Notes: generated by a model from the letters alone, not told the origin. A stretch of DNA of 64,000 bases from HXMU1420-2 sp034670145 (GCA_034670145.1 JAXMOA010000018.1:62001-126000); one strand, 5' to 3'; positions 52,760 to 61,997 are shown, counted from the first letter of the stretch. Program-made: numbers and translations.

Positions 52760-54076
52760 ATGATAAGCCAGCAACTGAACGACCAGATCACCCGCGTTGG
52801 CAAAGGCCAGCCCGCCGGAGAAGTTTTGCGCCGGTATTGGCAGCCTGCTGCGCTGAGCGACGAACTGGCGGGCAATCGCCCCGTCGTGCCGGTGACATTG
52901 CTGGGTGAAAAGCTGGTCCTGTTTCGGGACAATGACGGCGAACTGGGTCTGATCGGGCGCCATTGCCCGCATCGCGGCGCCGATTTGTGCTATGGTCGGC
53001 GGGAAGACAATGGTTTGCGCTGTCCGTTTCATGGCTGGCATTTCGATCGCAACGGTCAATGTGTGGAACAGCCTGGCGAACCCGAAGGCTCGCAGATGCA
53101 CAAGCAGATCCAGACTGCCTCTTACCCGGTGGTCGAACGCAACGGGATTGTTTTTGCCTATATGGGCCCCGGTGAGCCGCCTGCTTTTCCGAATTTTGAC
53201 TGCTTTCGTGCCCCCGATACCCATGTGTTTGCGTTCAAGGGCCTGTGGGAGTGCAACTGGCTGCAAGCGATGGAGGTGGGAATCGACCCTGCCCATGCCT
53301 CGTTCCTGCATCGGTTTCTGGAGGATGAAGACCCCGAAGATGGCTATGGCAAACAGTTTCGCGACAAGGCGGCAAATACCAACATTCCAATGACCAAACT
53401 GCTGCGCGACTATCCCCGGCCCGAGATTTCGGTGGATGAGACCGAATACGGAATGAAATTGACGGCGCTGCGGCATCTGGAGGATGGGCGCACCCATGTG
53501 CGTATCACCAACCAGATCTTTCCCGAAGCGATCTGTATTCCCATGAGCCGGGAGATGACGATCACCCAATGGCATGTGCCGATTGATGACGAAACCTGCT
53601 ATTGGTATTCGATGTTCACAAGTTTTGGAAATCCGGTCGACAAAGACGTCATGCGCGCCCAGCGCCTGAAGGAGCATCGCCTGCCGGACTATGCACCGCT
53701 GAAGAACAAGCGGAACGCCTATGGCTATGACCCGCAAGAGCAGGCCAGCCAGACCTATACCGGCATGGGGCTGGACATCAACGTGCATGACCAATGGGCG
53801 GTTGAGAGTATGGGTGCCATTCAGGACCGTACGCAAGAGCATCTGGGCAAGACCGATGTGGGCATAATCACCTATCGGCGCATGCTGCGCGCTGCGATTC
53901 AGAACCTGGAGGCCGGGCGAGAAACCGAATTGCCCATGCGCGGGGCCGCGGACCCGGCCGGGATGATCGGGCCGGTGTCGAATGATTCCCTCTCTGAGAG
54001 TAGCGATTGGGCCGAAACCAGCCGCCTGGCAGATGCCGAACGGCGGGCGGCCTGCCCCTGGGACGCGTCCGTCTGA
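52760..54076 (+). CDS. Rieske aromatic-ring oxygenase, phthalate dioxygenase-like
   Basis: The 438-residue oxygenase component has a Rieske site Cys69-x-His71 and Cys88-x2-His91 (CPHRGA, CPFHGWHF). The mononuclear iron site is Asp176-x2-His179-x4-His184 with the preceding Asn/Gln/Glu helix (NWLQAMEVGIDPAHASFLH). It resembles the phthalate 4,5-dioxygenase/CARDO-like alpha-only group. No reductase or ferredoxin is encoded nearby. Its stop is followed directly by the ATG of a glutamine-synthetase-like gene, so the two are cotranscribed. An IclR operator lies just upstream. Confidence 0.88.
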   Translation: MISQQLNDQITRVGKGQPAGEVLRRYWQPAALSDELAGNRPVVPVTLLGEKLVLFRDNDGELGLIGRHCPHRGADLCYGRREDNGLRCPFHGWHFDRNGQCVEQPGEPEGSQMHKQIQTASYPVVERNGIVFAYMGPGEPPAFPNFDCFRAPDTHVFAFKGLWECNWLQAMEVGIDPAHASFLHRFLEDEDPEDGYGKQFRDKAANTNIPMTKLLRDYPRPEISVDETEYGMKLTALRHLEDGRTHVRITNQIFPEAICIPMSREMTITQWHVPIDDETCYWYSMFTSFGNPVDKDVMRAQRLKEHRLPDYAPLKNKRNAYGYDPQEQASQTYTGMGLDINVHDQWAVESMGAIQDRTQEHLGKTDVGIITYRRMLRAAIQNLEAGRETELPMRGAADPAGMIGPVSNDSLSESSDWAETSRLADAERRAACPWDASV

Positions 54077-55534
54077 ATGATGGGAAACGCAGCGCAGGCA
54101 ATCCGATCCGGTAAAATGGCGCAGGCCGGGTTGTTGAAACACCCAGAGCAGGCGATGGCGCTTGTTGAACAGATCGAGGCAGAGGCCGATACGCCCGGCG
54201 CGGTTGAAACCCTGCGACTGGTGTTCACCGACCCGCATGGCGTGCTGCGCGGCAAGACATTGACAGTGGCGGCTGTGCGCAGCGCCTTTACCAGCGGGGT
54301 ACGGGTGCCATCCACCCTGCTGTTGAAGGATCTGTCCCATCGCACTGTTTTTCCGGTCTGGTCAGAGGATGGCGATGCCCCGATGCATGGCGCGGGGGAT
54401 ATCCTGATGGTGCCAGACGCCACGACCTTTCAAAGGCTGCCTCATTCGTCTCATTCCGCGATGATGCAATGTGATGTTGTGCATTTGTCCGGCGCTCCCA
54501 TCGACTTTGCCGCACGCGGGCTGTTGCAGCAGGCGGTGGACCGTCTGGCGCAGCGCGGGATGCGGGCGGTCATGGGGCTGGAGGTGGAGTTTCAGGTTTT
54601 TGAGGTGACAGATCCGGCGCTGGAGCATGGTGATACGACCATGCCCGGTCGAGCCCCGGTCACCCGCGCCGTCAACCAGGGGTATCAGTTTCTGACCGAG
54701 AGCCGTTATGATGCGGCCGAACACATTCTGGATGAACTGCGCCGCGCCGCACAGGCGATGGGTATGCCTCTGCGCACCGTGGAAATCGAAATGGGCCCGA
54801 GCCAGTTTGAATTCACATTTGCGCCCGGGGACCCGGTTGCAATTGCCGATATGGCGGTGACATTTCGAACGATGGTGCGGGAAACCTGTGCGCGGCGGGG
54901 GCTATTGGCCTCGTTCATGCCCAAGCCGAGGCTGGCCAATGCAGCTGCCAATGGCTGGCATATTCATCAGTCGATCACGGATGAGGATGGCCGCAACCTG
55001 ATGACACCGCAGGACACGGGTTTGACGGCGCAGGCCTCGGGCTGGATTGCCGGGCTGATTGCGCATGCGAATGCGGCCTGTCTGGCCACCAATCCGACGG
55101 TGAACAGCTACAAACGCTTTTCCGCCTATCAATTGGCTCCGAACAGGATCGGCTGGGGGCATGACAATCGCGGCGCGATGCTGCGCGCGATCATGGCGCC
55201 CGCAGACGCGGCCAGCCGGGTCGAAAACCGCGCCGCAGACAGCAGCGTGAACCCCTATTTTGCCCTGGCGTTTCAGATCATTGCAGGGCTGGACGGGATA
55301 GAGCGTGGCCTGAGCGCGCCGCAGCCGCTGAGCGATCCTTACGATGCGCAGGCGGATCCGCTGCCCGGCAGTTTGATCCAGGCGATCGAAGCGTTTGAGG
55401 GATCAGAGCTGTTTCGCGACGTTTTGGGCGTGGAATTTGTCAGCTATCTGTCCCGTCTGAAACGCGCAGAATGGACCCGTTATATCGAGACCATTTCCCA
55501 ATGGGAGCAAGACGAATATTTTGACGCGCTTTAA
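54077..55534 (+). CDS. Glutamine-synthetase-like ligase, probably gamma-glutamyl-amine forming
   Basis: The 485-residue protein has the GS catalytic set: GLEVEFQVFE, VEIEMGPSQFEF, GWHIHQS, then NSYKRF...PNRIGWG and RVENRAADSSVNPYF (both within 330-405). The N-terminal beta-grasp contains FTDPHGVLRGKTL. It belongs to the amine-ligating branch (PuuA, IpuC, aniline GS-like) rather than GlnA, judging by the lack of an adenylylation-site segment. In aniline degradation a GS-like enzyme works with a Rieske dioxygenase; the direct Rieske-GS adjacency here suggests the same logic for an unidentified amine. This last step is inference. Confidence 0.82.
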   Translation: MMGNAAQAIRSGKMAQAGLLKHPEQAMALVEQIEAEADTPGAVETLRLVFTDPHGVLRGKTLTVAAVRSAFTSGVRVPSTLLLKDLSHRTVFPVWSEDGDAPMHGAGDILMVPDATTFQRLPHSSHSAMMQCDVVHLSGAPIDFAARGLLQQAVDRLAQRGMRAVMGLEVEFQVFEVTDPALEHGDTTMPGRAPVTRAVNQGYQFLTESRYDAAEHILDELRRAAQAMGMPLRTVEIEMGPSQFEFTFAPGDPVAIADMAVTFRTMVRETCARRGLLASFMPKPRLANAAANGWHIHQSITDEDGRNLMTPQDTGLTAQASGWIAGLIAHANAACLATNPTVNSYKRFSAYQLAPNRIGWGHDNRGAMLRAIMAPADAASRVENRAADSSVNPYFALAFQIIAGLDGIERGLSAPQPLSDPYDAQADPLPGSLIQAIEAFEGSELFRDVLGVEFVSYLSRLKRAEWTRYIETISQWEQDEYFDAL

Positions 55535-55553
55535 GCTGCGCGCAAATGGCAAT

Positions 55554-55582
55554 CGGGCGGCGCAGGCATTCTGCGCCGCCCG
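55554..55582. terminator. Strong bidirectional hairpin between convergent genes
   Basis: A perfect 11-base stem, CGGGCGGCGCA (55554-55564) with TGCGCCGCCCG (55572-55582), has a 7-base loop and is followed by TTTC. It lies between the stops of the GS-like gene and the DUF4139 gene. Confidence 0.8.
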
Positions 55583-55609
55583 TTTCAAATCAAGGCCGCC
55601 AGTCTGGGA

Positions 55610-57571
55610 TCAGAGCGATTCAAACAGCGCCTGAATCTCACCATCCAATGCAGTCTGGGCCTGTTGCAGCGCCTCGCGTTGATCAAAGATGCCCACAATA
55701 TGGGTCTCGGTCACAGACATCGCCTGCGTATAGCGATTGCGCAGCGTATCCTGGGTCACAATCTCCAGGTTTTCGCGCAACCGGGCCTGTTCGGCGACCA
55801 GCGCGTCATAGCGGGTTTCCAGCTCTGCGCGTTGATCGTCCAGGGCCTTGTTTCGGGTCAGCAGAGTGCGGACCTGGTCGATTGTTTTGGCCAGATGCGC
55901 GGGCACGATCACATCTTCGCCCCGCATGTCCGAAATCAACCGGCCCAGCGCGGAAAGGGACAGATCAAGTTCGCGGTTCGCCGTCGCGCCTTCGACCACT
56001 TTGACAAAGCCGGTGCCATCCTGGGCGGGAACGGTCACCTCATAGGTGTGCATTTTACGGACGACTTCTCCGTTTGTGCTGTGCAGTTCAGTGTTGCCGA
56101 TCGGATGTTGGACGGTCAGATGGCTGACATGGTCTGGCAGGGGTGTGCTATAGGTTGTGGTGCGCTGGCCCAAAGCGCTGACAAACAGTTTGCCGCCGAT
56201 AACTGTTAGGTCCTGAAGCCGGGTTTCGACATGGGTTTCCTGAACAATGTCCGCCCCGTTGGCCACTGCAACGGGCAGCAACGTGTCCTGTCCGGCAATC
56301 GCACCAAGGAACGGCGCATCACCGACAAAGCCGCCTTCGTCCTGCACGGATATGATCCCGGGGGCCAGTGCCTGTTCCGACTGAAAACCGACCGCCAGCA
56401 AAACGCTCTGAGAATCCTGCAAGGGCCGGTACAAAGCATGGATTTGCGGCCCGACCGACGCATCCAGATACATCACATTCGCCGTGCGCCCGGCGGCCAG
56501 ATCAATCCCATCGGGCATGTCATAGCGCAATATGCCGTTGGACTGACCGGCTTCAAATGCCTGCCCTGCACCCGAAGACAGAGTATCCAGATGTTGACCA
56601 AGAGTATCCGCCCCATGAGTGGAGGACATCATGGAAAGCAGGGCACCCCCGCCATGACCCTGCTTTCTGGTTGAATGCGTGGATTCTGCGACCCCATGGG
56701 AGAATTGATCACCCAGATCCGGGCGCGCGATCAGGCGCGGGGCAATCAGATGGCTGCGATAGGCCACTGGCGATCCTGTGGTCAGGGTCAGCGCGATGTC
56801 GTCCCAATCATGTCCCGACAGGTTTTCGACGGCCGCCCACCCCTGAAGCCGCCCTTCGCCCAACAACAGACGGTACGAGTTTTTCCAGGCCGGGGCCTCG
56901 GTCACATAGGACAGTGCAACATCGCGCGTGTCCGTGCCCTGGAGCGTCAGGTCAAAGCGGCGCATGTCGCGGCCCGCCTGCTGTTGGGCGGTCTTGAAGG
57001 TCAACGCCTTCGCCAGATCCTCAAACAGCTCAGAGGACCGGCCCGGGGCCAGATCGACCTGCACACCCGGCGACAGGACAACCTGCGCCAAACGGCTCTG
57101 CTGAAGCACAAGCGCAATTGGATATTGGGTCTTTTCGTTGGCCCCTGTCGGGCCGGCGGGGCGCACCCCCACCAGGACGCCCTCGACGGCACCGCCTGCG
57201 TGCATCAGTGTCACCTGCTCTCCGACCAGTTTTCCCAGCAAAGAGGGCAGATCCAAAGGCAGCCCACCTTCAAATGGGGATCCATGCAGTGCGGCGGCGG
57301 TCGATCCGGGTGTATCAGTTTGCAGATCAATCACCGCACCCGACGGGTCGCGCACGATCAGAGAGGCCATGATATCGCTGGCCGCCTCTTGTGGCACGGT
57401 AAAGCTGAGGCTGGGGCCCGTCGCCTGCCCGACCATCGTAAACAGGGCGACGCCAGCCTGACCCAGCTCGATTCCTGTAATCTCGGGGGCGGCATTCTGT
57501 GCCGGGGCCATGGTTGCAAAGCAGGCAGTCAGCGCCAGGGCTGACACGGTGATGAGGGGGCGAAATGTCAT
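55610..57571 (-). CDS. Exported DUF4139-type protein
   Basis: The ATG at 57571 (GGAGAG upstream) gives 653 residues. A signal peptide ends near APAQNA. The middle holds the DUF4139 block: YVTEAPAWKNSYRL, GRLQGWAAVENLSGHDWDDI. The C-terminal 120 residues are a coiled coil rich in Glu/Gln/Arg (ALDDQRAELETRYDALVAE). Related proteins are annotated as mucoidy inhibitor A-like, but no activity is established. It diverges from the 57825 gene, and two copies of a palindromic motif lie between them. Confidence 0.75.
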   Translation of the reverse strand: MTFRPLITVSALALTACFATMAPAQNAAPEITGIELGQAGVALFTMVGQATGPSLSFTVPQEAASDIMASLIVRDPSGAVIDLQTDTPGSTAAALHGSPFEGGLPLDLPSLLGKLVGEQVTLMHAGGAVEGVLVGVRPAGPTGANEKTQYPIALVLQQSRLAQVVLSPGVQVDLAPGRSSELFEDLAKALTFKTAQQQAGRDMRRFDLTLQGTDTRDVALSYVTEAPAWKNSYRLLLGEGRLQGWAAVENLSGHDWDDIALTLTTGSPVAYRSHLIAPRLIARPDLGDQFSHGVAESTHSTRKQGHGGGALLSMMSSTHGADTLGQHLDTLSSGAGQAFEAGQSNGILRYDMPDGIDLAAGRTANVMYLDASVGPQIHALYRPLQDSQSVLLAVGFQSEQALAPGIISVQDEGGFVGDAPFLGAIAGQDTLLPVAVANGADIVQETHVETRLQDLTVIGGKLFVSALGQRTTTYSTPLPDHVSHLTVQHPIGNTELHSTNGEVVRKMHTYEVTVPAQDGTGFVKVVEGATANRELDLSLSALGRLISDMRGEDVIVPAHLAKTIDQVRTLLTRNKALDDQRAELETRYDALVAEQARLRENLEIVTQDTLRNRYTQAMSVTETHIVGIFDQREALQQAQTALDGEIQALFESL

Positions 57572-57658
57572 TTTTGAACTCTCCGGAAATGAAACATCTG
57601 TCACGCGCTTGTCCGCGCGCCTGTTCCCAAGAGTGGAGATGTGGCCCCGCGCGGTAAC

Positions 57659-57706
57659 TGGGGGATTCACCCCAATCCTTTTCGAAACGATGGGGGATTC
57701 ACCCGA
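57659..57706. promoter_or_regulatory. Two phased copies of a TGGGG-N6-CCCCA palindrome
   Basis: Copy one (57659-57674) is TGGGG-GATTCA-CCCCA. Copy two (57691-57706) is TGGGG-GATTCA-CCCGA. They share 14 identical bases and are 32 bases apart, close to three helical turns. They lie between divergent starts at 57571 and 57825. A third copy lies at 61982-61997. Confidence 0.7.
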
Positions 57707-57824
57707 TCCCGGCGGGGCGGCGGATCCGGCAGAGTGAGGTCATTGGCGCTGACAACAACGCCAGACGAAAAACCCAACCCGGGCCCAGCCCGACACATCT
57801 GACTGAAACAAAAGGAATTTTGAA

Positions 57825-58217
57825 ATGTTCGTTAAAGCACTCATCGCCGGTCTTGCCCTGACAACCGCTGGGACCTTCGCCACCGAAAGCTATGCCAAAG
57901 GCACCTGCAAGGACGTTTACGTCGTCGCCACGAACAACACCGGCAAACAGATCAAGGTGATCGACATGAACTTCAAGATGCGCTCCTACGGCACCAAGTC
58001 CGAGCCGATCCGCAATGTGGACATTCCAAAGAATCAGTCCTTTTCGACCACCCGCAACCTGGAGAAAGCAGGCGGCCGCGATACCAAGGTGACGGTGCTC
58101 TACCGGGTTCGCAAATCGCACAGCGGGTTTGACCAGTGGACCGGCGTGAAAAAAGCCTCTTCCGGCTACGCGATCTGCGGCCGCTACTCGACCTACGCGA
58201 TCAACATCAAGAAGTAA
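57825..58217 (+). CDS. Small secreted protein, unknown function
   Basis: A 130-residue product with a signal peptide (cleavage near SYAKG) and a basic, beta-rich mature domain with two Cys (GTCKDVY at the start, AICGRYST at the end) that could pair. Lys/Arg are plentiful. No family is recognised. AAGGAA precedes the ATG, and a hairpin terminator follows. The paired TGGGG-N6-CCCCA sites 120-165 bases upstream suggest control by the nearby response regulator. Confidence 0.65.
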   Translation: MFVKALIAGLALTTAGTFATESYAKGTCKDVYVVATNNTGKQIKVIDMNFKMRSYGTKSEPIRNVDIPKNQSFSTTRNLEKAGGRDTKVTVLYRVRKSHSGFDQWTGVKKASSGYAICGRYSTYAINIKK

Positions 58218-58256
58218 GCGGTCGCGTATTTTACCTCCTCCCTCCTCCCCACCTAC

Positions 58257-58288
58257 CGGGCGTTGCTGCTGGCAACGTCCGGGCTTTT
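58257..58288 (+). terminator. Rho-independent terminator after the 57825 gene
   Basis: CGGGCGTTGC (58257-58266) pairs with GCAACGTCCG (58272-58281), with one G-U pair and a 5-base loop, and is followed by GGCTTTTG. Confidence 0.7.
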
Positions 58289-58339
58289 GATGGTGCAGAT
58301 GGCCTTTTGCCTGCCTGCCTTTTGAACAGGATGATGAAC

Positions 58340-59203
58340 ATGAAACTGCTCGTGACGGCGCTTGCGCTGTGTAGTCTTGCCCAGACGGGTGCTGCCGCCA
58401 CCAATCAGGCGCTGTATGAGATACGCGATGCTGCCTTGCCCGGCGCGTGTGACGCCCCCATGCCTGCGGTGTCACATGCGATAGACCAAGGTGTCTTGCA
58501 TCAGGTGCCCTGTCGAATGACCGCTTGGGATGGTCTGGATGTTTTCGTGCTGGAGACTGAAAGCGGGATGGAGGTGCTGAAATTTCCTGCCGTGGATTAC
58601 AGGGTGCAAAATGCGCCTTCGGGCCTGCCGGACTGGAGCAATGCGACCATAACCGGGATCCGCAATGTGCAGCAGTTGTCGTCGGCCCATGTATCAACCC
58701 AGGCGTCCATTATCCGCAGCGCCTCGCGCGTGCCGCCGGGCCTGGGATCTGGCCAAATCGATACGGTCTATCGGCTGGAAGCCTCTGGACCGGTATTGGA
58801 AAGCGTCACCTATATCACCGATGCAGGCGTGTTGCACCCGATCTGGCCGCAACCAGATAGCGGCTCGGCCCAGCCGGTGCCCTATGACCTGCAGGGGTTC
58901 AACCCGGTGGAGCAGCCCCAAGCGGCGGCTGGCAGGGTGTTTGATGTACTGGACAAGCTGGATTTGGGTCTGGATGCCCCATTGGCCGAAGGACGTCCGG
59001 CCTTGCGGGTGACGGCGACAGGCCAGGGCACGCGATTGGCCATCGACGTTGAAGAGACCGGTTGGGCCGATGATAGCGTTGACGGGCAGGTGCATCGGCT
59101 GTTGCTGAGCAGCGATGGCCAACTCTGGCGGGTTATGCAGATCGGGCAAGCCTGGATCTGCGCACGCGGAACGGAACGAGTGCGCGCCGCCCCCTGCCCC
59201 TGA
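58340..59203 (+). CDS. Secreted protein, unknown (faintly DUF1176-like)
   Basis: The ATG at 58340 (AGGA 8 bases upstream) gives 287 residues; ATGs at 58331 and 58334 are alternatives. A signal peptide ends near TGAAA. The mature protein starts with a Cys pair region (PGACDAPM, HQVPCRMTAWDG) and ends with AWICARGTERVRAAPC, so four Cys may form two disulfides. The repeated beta-strand pattern faintly recalls DUF1176, but I cannot confirm it. It lies 122 bases after the 57825 gene, separated by a terminator, and converges on the sensor kinase gene. Confidence 0.6.
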   Translation: MKLLVTALALCSLAQTGAAATNQALYEIRDAALPGACDAPMPAVSHAIDQGVLHQVPCRMTAWDGLDVFVLETESGMEVLKFPAVDYRVQNAPSGLPDWSNATITGIRNVQQLSSAHVSTQASIIRSASRVPPGLGSGQIDTVYRLEASGPVLESVTYITDAGVLHPIWPQPDSGSAQPVPYDLQGFNPVEQPQAAAGRVFDVLDKLDLGLDAPLAEGRPALRVTATGQGTRLAIDVEETGWADDSVDGQVHRLLLSSDGQLWRVMQIGQAWICARGTERVRAAPCP

Positions 59204-59266
59204 TCACTGCACAACACGAAACAGTTGAAACACCGGGTGTCGCATGGCGCGTTTAAGTCTTTGAGT

Positions 59267-61285
59267 TCAGGTAGCGTTGATTGTGCTGTGGGCCGCAGGG
59301 ACATGTTGCGCCAGCGACAAGGCAAACACGGTGCCCTGCCCCGGTGCTGAGGTGACGACCAATGTCATGTCATGTTCCCGGGCCAGTTCGAAACACACCG
59401 ACAGGCCCAACCCATGACCTGTGGATTGGTCTCCTTTGGAGTAGGCCTGCTGGAAGGTCTCCAATTCTGCATCCGTCATGCCCTGACCCGTGTCACAGAC
59501 CCAGATCTGAGGCCCTTCGCGCCGCAGCCCCACCAGCACCCCGCCTTGATCGGTGTATTTGACCGCATTTGACACCAGATTGGACAGAATACGCATCAAG
59601 GCAATTGGCGGCGCAGTGGTCTGAACCGAGGTCTCCACCACGCGCAGCGACAGCCCCTTGGCGGCGGCCTCGTCGCTGAACATCTGCTGTACGGTGCCCA
59701 GCGGGACGGCCACCGAATACACCTCTGGCGCTTCCTCGCGATCCCCCGCTTCCTGGGCGGCATCGGACTGGTCGTCCGGCTCTACCGTTCCATCGACAAA
59801 ATCCCGCGACAGGGTTTCAAGATATCGAAAGGACTCGTTCAGGCGCTGGCGCACGGTGTCGTCCATGCCGGCCGAAATCGCGTCAAAGGTGGTCCGCAGC
59901 GACATCAGCGGTTGCTTTATGTCATGCGACGCTGTCGCCAGTTGCCGTTGCCGGGTGGCCGCCGTTTCGCGGGCCCGCACATATGCGCGTTCTGTCTCCA
60001 GCAATTGACGGCTGCGCTCGGCTTCCTGCTCCAACGCCTGCACCCGTGCCTCGACCGCCGCAAGATGGCGCAGACGCAGCACAATCAGGTTCCCGGTCAG
60101 AAAGCTCATCGCGGTGAGCATCAGGAACATATATGCGATCTTGAGCGCAGCGCGTTGGCTGAGCCATTCCGTGTTCCAGCCCATCACGCTCCACACCATA
60201 ACGAAGGCCGCGCTGAGCATTGCGATGGTCGAGACCAGCCGAATGCCCACGTTCGGGTTGTCCTCGGACGTGCGAAAGCTGTTGGGCAGGAAGATGTTTA
60301 CCGCCAGCCCAAGACCACAAAGAACAAAGGCAATGTAGATGGACCATCCTGCATCCAGCCAGATGGCCATGCCCAGCGCCAGAATTGCAAATACTGAAAG
60401 CCCCAGCATGATCCGCGACAGCCGCCCGCGTGGGTGCCCCGGTACGCGCAGCCCTTCGCTGACAAAGGCGCAGAGCGAGGCGGCGAGCAGGAAGAAAACG
60501 CTATAGCTCAAATACCGGTGCAGATCGGGGCGATTGGGAACAAGGAAACGGAACAATAGGGAATCGGACAGGGCGAGCGCGGTGAGAAACAGCAGGAACA
60601 TAACGATATAGATCATGCCGACCCTGCTTTTCATCGCGGCCTGAAATCCAAAGGCGATCACCAGACAGCTGAAACAGAACGCATAAAATGCGGTCAGCGT
60701 GGCCGTCCAGCCAAGGCTGTCGCTGATCAGCGTGTCAGGCCGGTACAAAGTCGCGGTAAAACCATGGGCAAGCCCCAGCTGCAAATGCGCCAACAGGGTG
60801 ACCTGTTCCCCCGGTGCCAACACGAAATCGGGACTGCGCAGCCGGTTGACCGTGTGGATGGCCGGGTCAAAGGGGTCGTAAGACGAAAAGTCGACCAGAT
60901 TTTCGGTCAACCCGTCTTCGCGCACCAGAAACAGGCGATACCCGACCACGGCTGGTGCATCAAAGACGAGCACAAAGGGGTCGCCTGCCCGGCCGTCATC
61001 GAACGAGTCGTTGCGCAATTCGGTCGCAAACCACATTTCGGGGGCGTGGTTGAGCCCGTGCGAAATGACCTGTTTGTTGCGCCCGAACTGGCCCGTTTGA
61101 AAGGCCGCCAGGGCCGGGCCGGGCACCGGGCCCAGCGAGGCCCAAAATCGCAGCTCTGCATCCAGAGGAACGCGTTGTTGGTCTGGCGTTATCTGGACCA
61201 ATTGTGCGGCACTGGGCCCGCCCAGCAGCAGAACTGCGACCAAAGCGCTGAAAAGGCTGGGTATGACCCGCCAGATAGTGCACAA
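59267..61285 (-). CDS. Sensor histidine kinase with 7TM receptor (7TMR-DISM) input
   Basis: The 672-residue protein has a signal sequence, a periplasmic beta domain (about 35-170) of the 7TMR-DISMED2 type, seven hydrophobic helices (about 193-400), a coiled coil (405-445), the phospho-acceptor His454 in ATASHDIKQPL and a C-terminal ATPase domain (NLVSNAVKY, CDTGQGM, GHGLGLSV). It probably senses an extracytoplasmic ligand, perhaps a carbohydrate. The start is uncertain: no ATG is available and TTG at 61285 is the best choice. It diverges from the response regulator gene, 34 bases away. Confidence 0.88.
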   Translation of the reverse strand: MCTIWRVIPSLFSALVAVLLLGGPSAAQLVQITPDQQRVPLDAELRFWASLGPVPGPALAAFQTGQFGRNKQVISHGLNHAPEMWFATELRNDSFDDGRAGDPFVLVFDAPAVVGYRLFLVREDGLTENLVDFSSYDPFDPAIHTVNRLRSPDFVLAPGEQVTLLAHLQLGLAHGFTATLYRPDTLISDSLGWTATLTAFYAFCFSCLVIAFGFQAAMKSRVGMIYIVMFLLFLTALALSDSLLFRFLVPNRPDLHRYLSYSVFFLLAASLCAFVSEGLRVPGHPRGRLSRIMLGLSVFAILALGMAIWLDAGWSIYIAFVLCGLGLAVNIFLPNSFRTSEDNPNVGIRLVSTIAMLSAAFVMVWSVMGWNTEWLSQRAALKIAYMFLMLTAMSFLTGNLIVLRLRHLAAVEARVQALEQEAERSRQLLETERAYVRARETAATRQRQLATASHDIKQPLMSLRTTFDAISAGMDDTVRQRLNESFRYLETLSRDFVDGTVEPDDQSDAAQEAGDREEAPEVYSVAVPLGTVQQMFSDEAAAKGLSLRVVETSVQTTAPPIALMRILSNLVSNAVKYTDQGGVLVGLRREGPQIWVCDTGQGMTDAELETFQQAYSKGDQSTGHGLGLSVCFELAREHDMTLVVTSAPGQGTVFALSLAQHVPAAHSTINAT

Positions 61286-61319
61286 ATGATGTTGCAGAAG
61301 AGGTGCCAGAGGGTAAGGA

Positions 61320-61976
61320 ATGAAGGATCGTGGCCGCTACTATGCGATAGTCGCAGATGACCATGCAATAGTGCGTTCGGGACTGAAGGGCGCATTGCAA
61401 ACGCCTGGCCTGGTCGAGGCACAGGGGATCGAGGTGGTTGCAGAAGCAGCGGATGGTCTGGCAGCGATCGCAGCTGTGCGCAAACACCAGCCGGATCTGT
61501 TGATGCTGGATGTGCAAATGCCTCTGGCCGGGGGGGTCGAGGTGTTGGTGGAGGTGCGCCGCTGGTCCCCCGAGACCAAGATCGTGGTCCTGACCGGGGT
61601 CACGGCGGCCGGTCTGATCCGCTCTTTGGTGGACAGCGGCGTTGATGGGCTGTTTTCCAAGGGTGACGACAATACCGAGCTGTATCAGCGCCTGCCCGGC
61701 ATTCTGCGGGGTCAGCGCCATATTGCGACCTCGTTCCTGCAGGCGTTGGAGGATAGCTCCGAAACAGCTCAGCTGACGGGGCGGGAGCGCCAGATCCTCA
61801 ACCTGATTCTGGCGGGTCAGTCCAACAAGGAGATAGCGGAAACATTGGGCATCAGCGCCAAGACGGTCGACAAGCATCGCACCAGCATGATGCAGAAAAC
61901 CGGGGTGCATTCGGTGCCGCAACTGATGGCTTATGCGCTACGCGAAAAGCTGATCGACCCGAACGAAGGGCTTTGA
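61320..61976 (+). CDS. NarL/FixJ-type response regulator
   Basis: The 218-residue regulator has a receiver domain with acidic pocket (VADDHAIVRSG), phospho-acceptor Asp64 (LLMLDVQMP), Thr in VVLTGV and Lys in LFSKGD. A C-terminal LuxR-type helix-turn-helix follows (LTGRERQILNLILAG, NKEIAETLGISAKTVDKHR). AAGGA lies just before the ATG. It is surely the partner of the divergent kinase. A TGGGG-N6-CCCCA palindrome lies 5 bases after its stop, upstream of the 62058 gene. Confidence 0.93.
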   Translation: MKDRGRYYAIVADDHAIVRSGLKGALQTPGLVEAQGIEVVAEAADGLAAIAAVRKHQPDLLMLDVQMPLAGGVEVLVEVRRWSPETKIVVLTGVTAAGLIRSLVDSGVDGLFSKGDDNTELYQRLPGILRGQRHIATSFLQALEDSSETAQLTGRERQILNLILAGQSNKEIAETLGISAKTVDKHRTSMMQKTGVHSVPQLMAYALREKLIDPNEGL

Positions 61977-61981
61977 ACGAT

Positions 61982-61997
61982 TGGGGGATCGGCCCCA
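61982..61997. promoter_or_regulatory. Third TGGGG-N6-CCCCA palindrome
   Basis: TGGGG-GATCGG-CCCCA is an exact match to the half-sites found at 57659-57674. It begins 6 bases past the response-regulator stop and about 60 bases before the GTG of the 62058 gene. Confidence 0.6.

Noticed and set aside
58340..59203. Firm DUF1176 assignment
   Set aside because: Similarity is limited to a few scattered residues and Cys positions. It was kept only as a weak suggestion.
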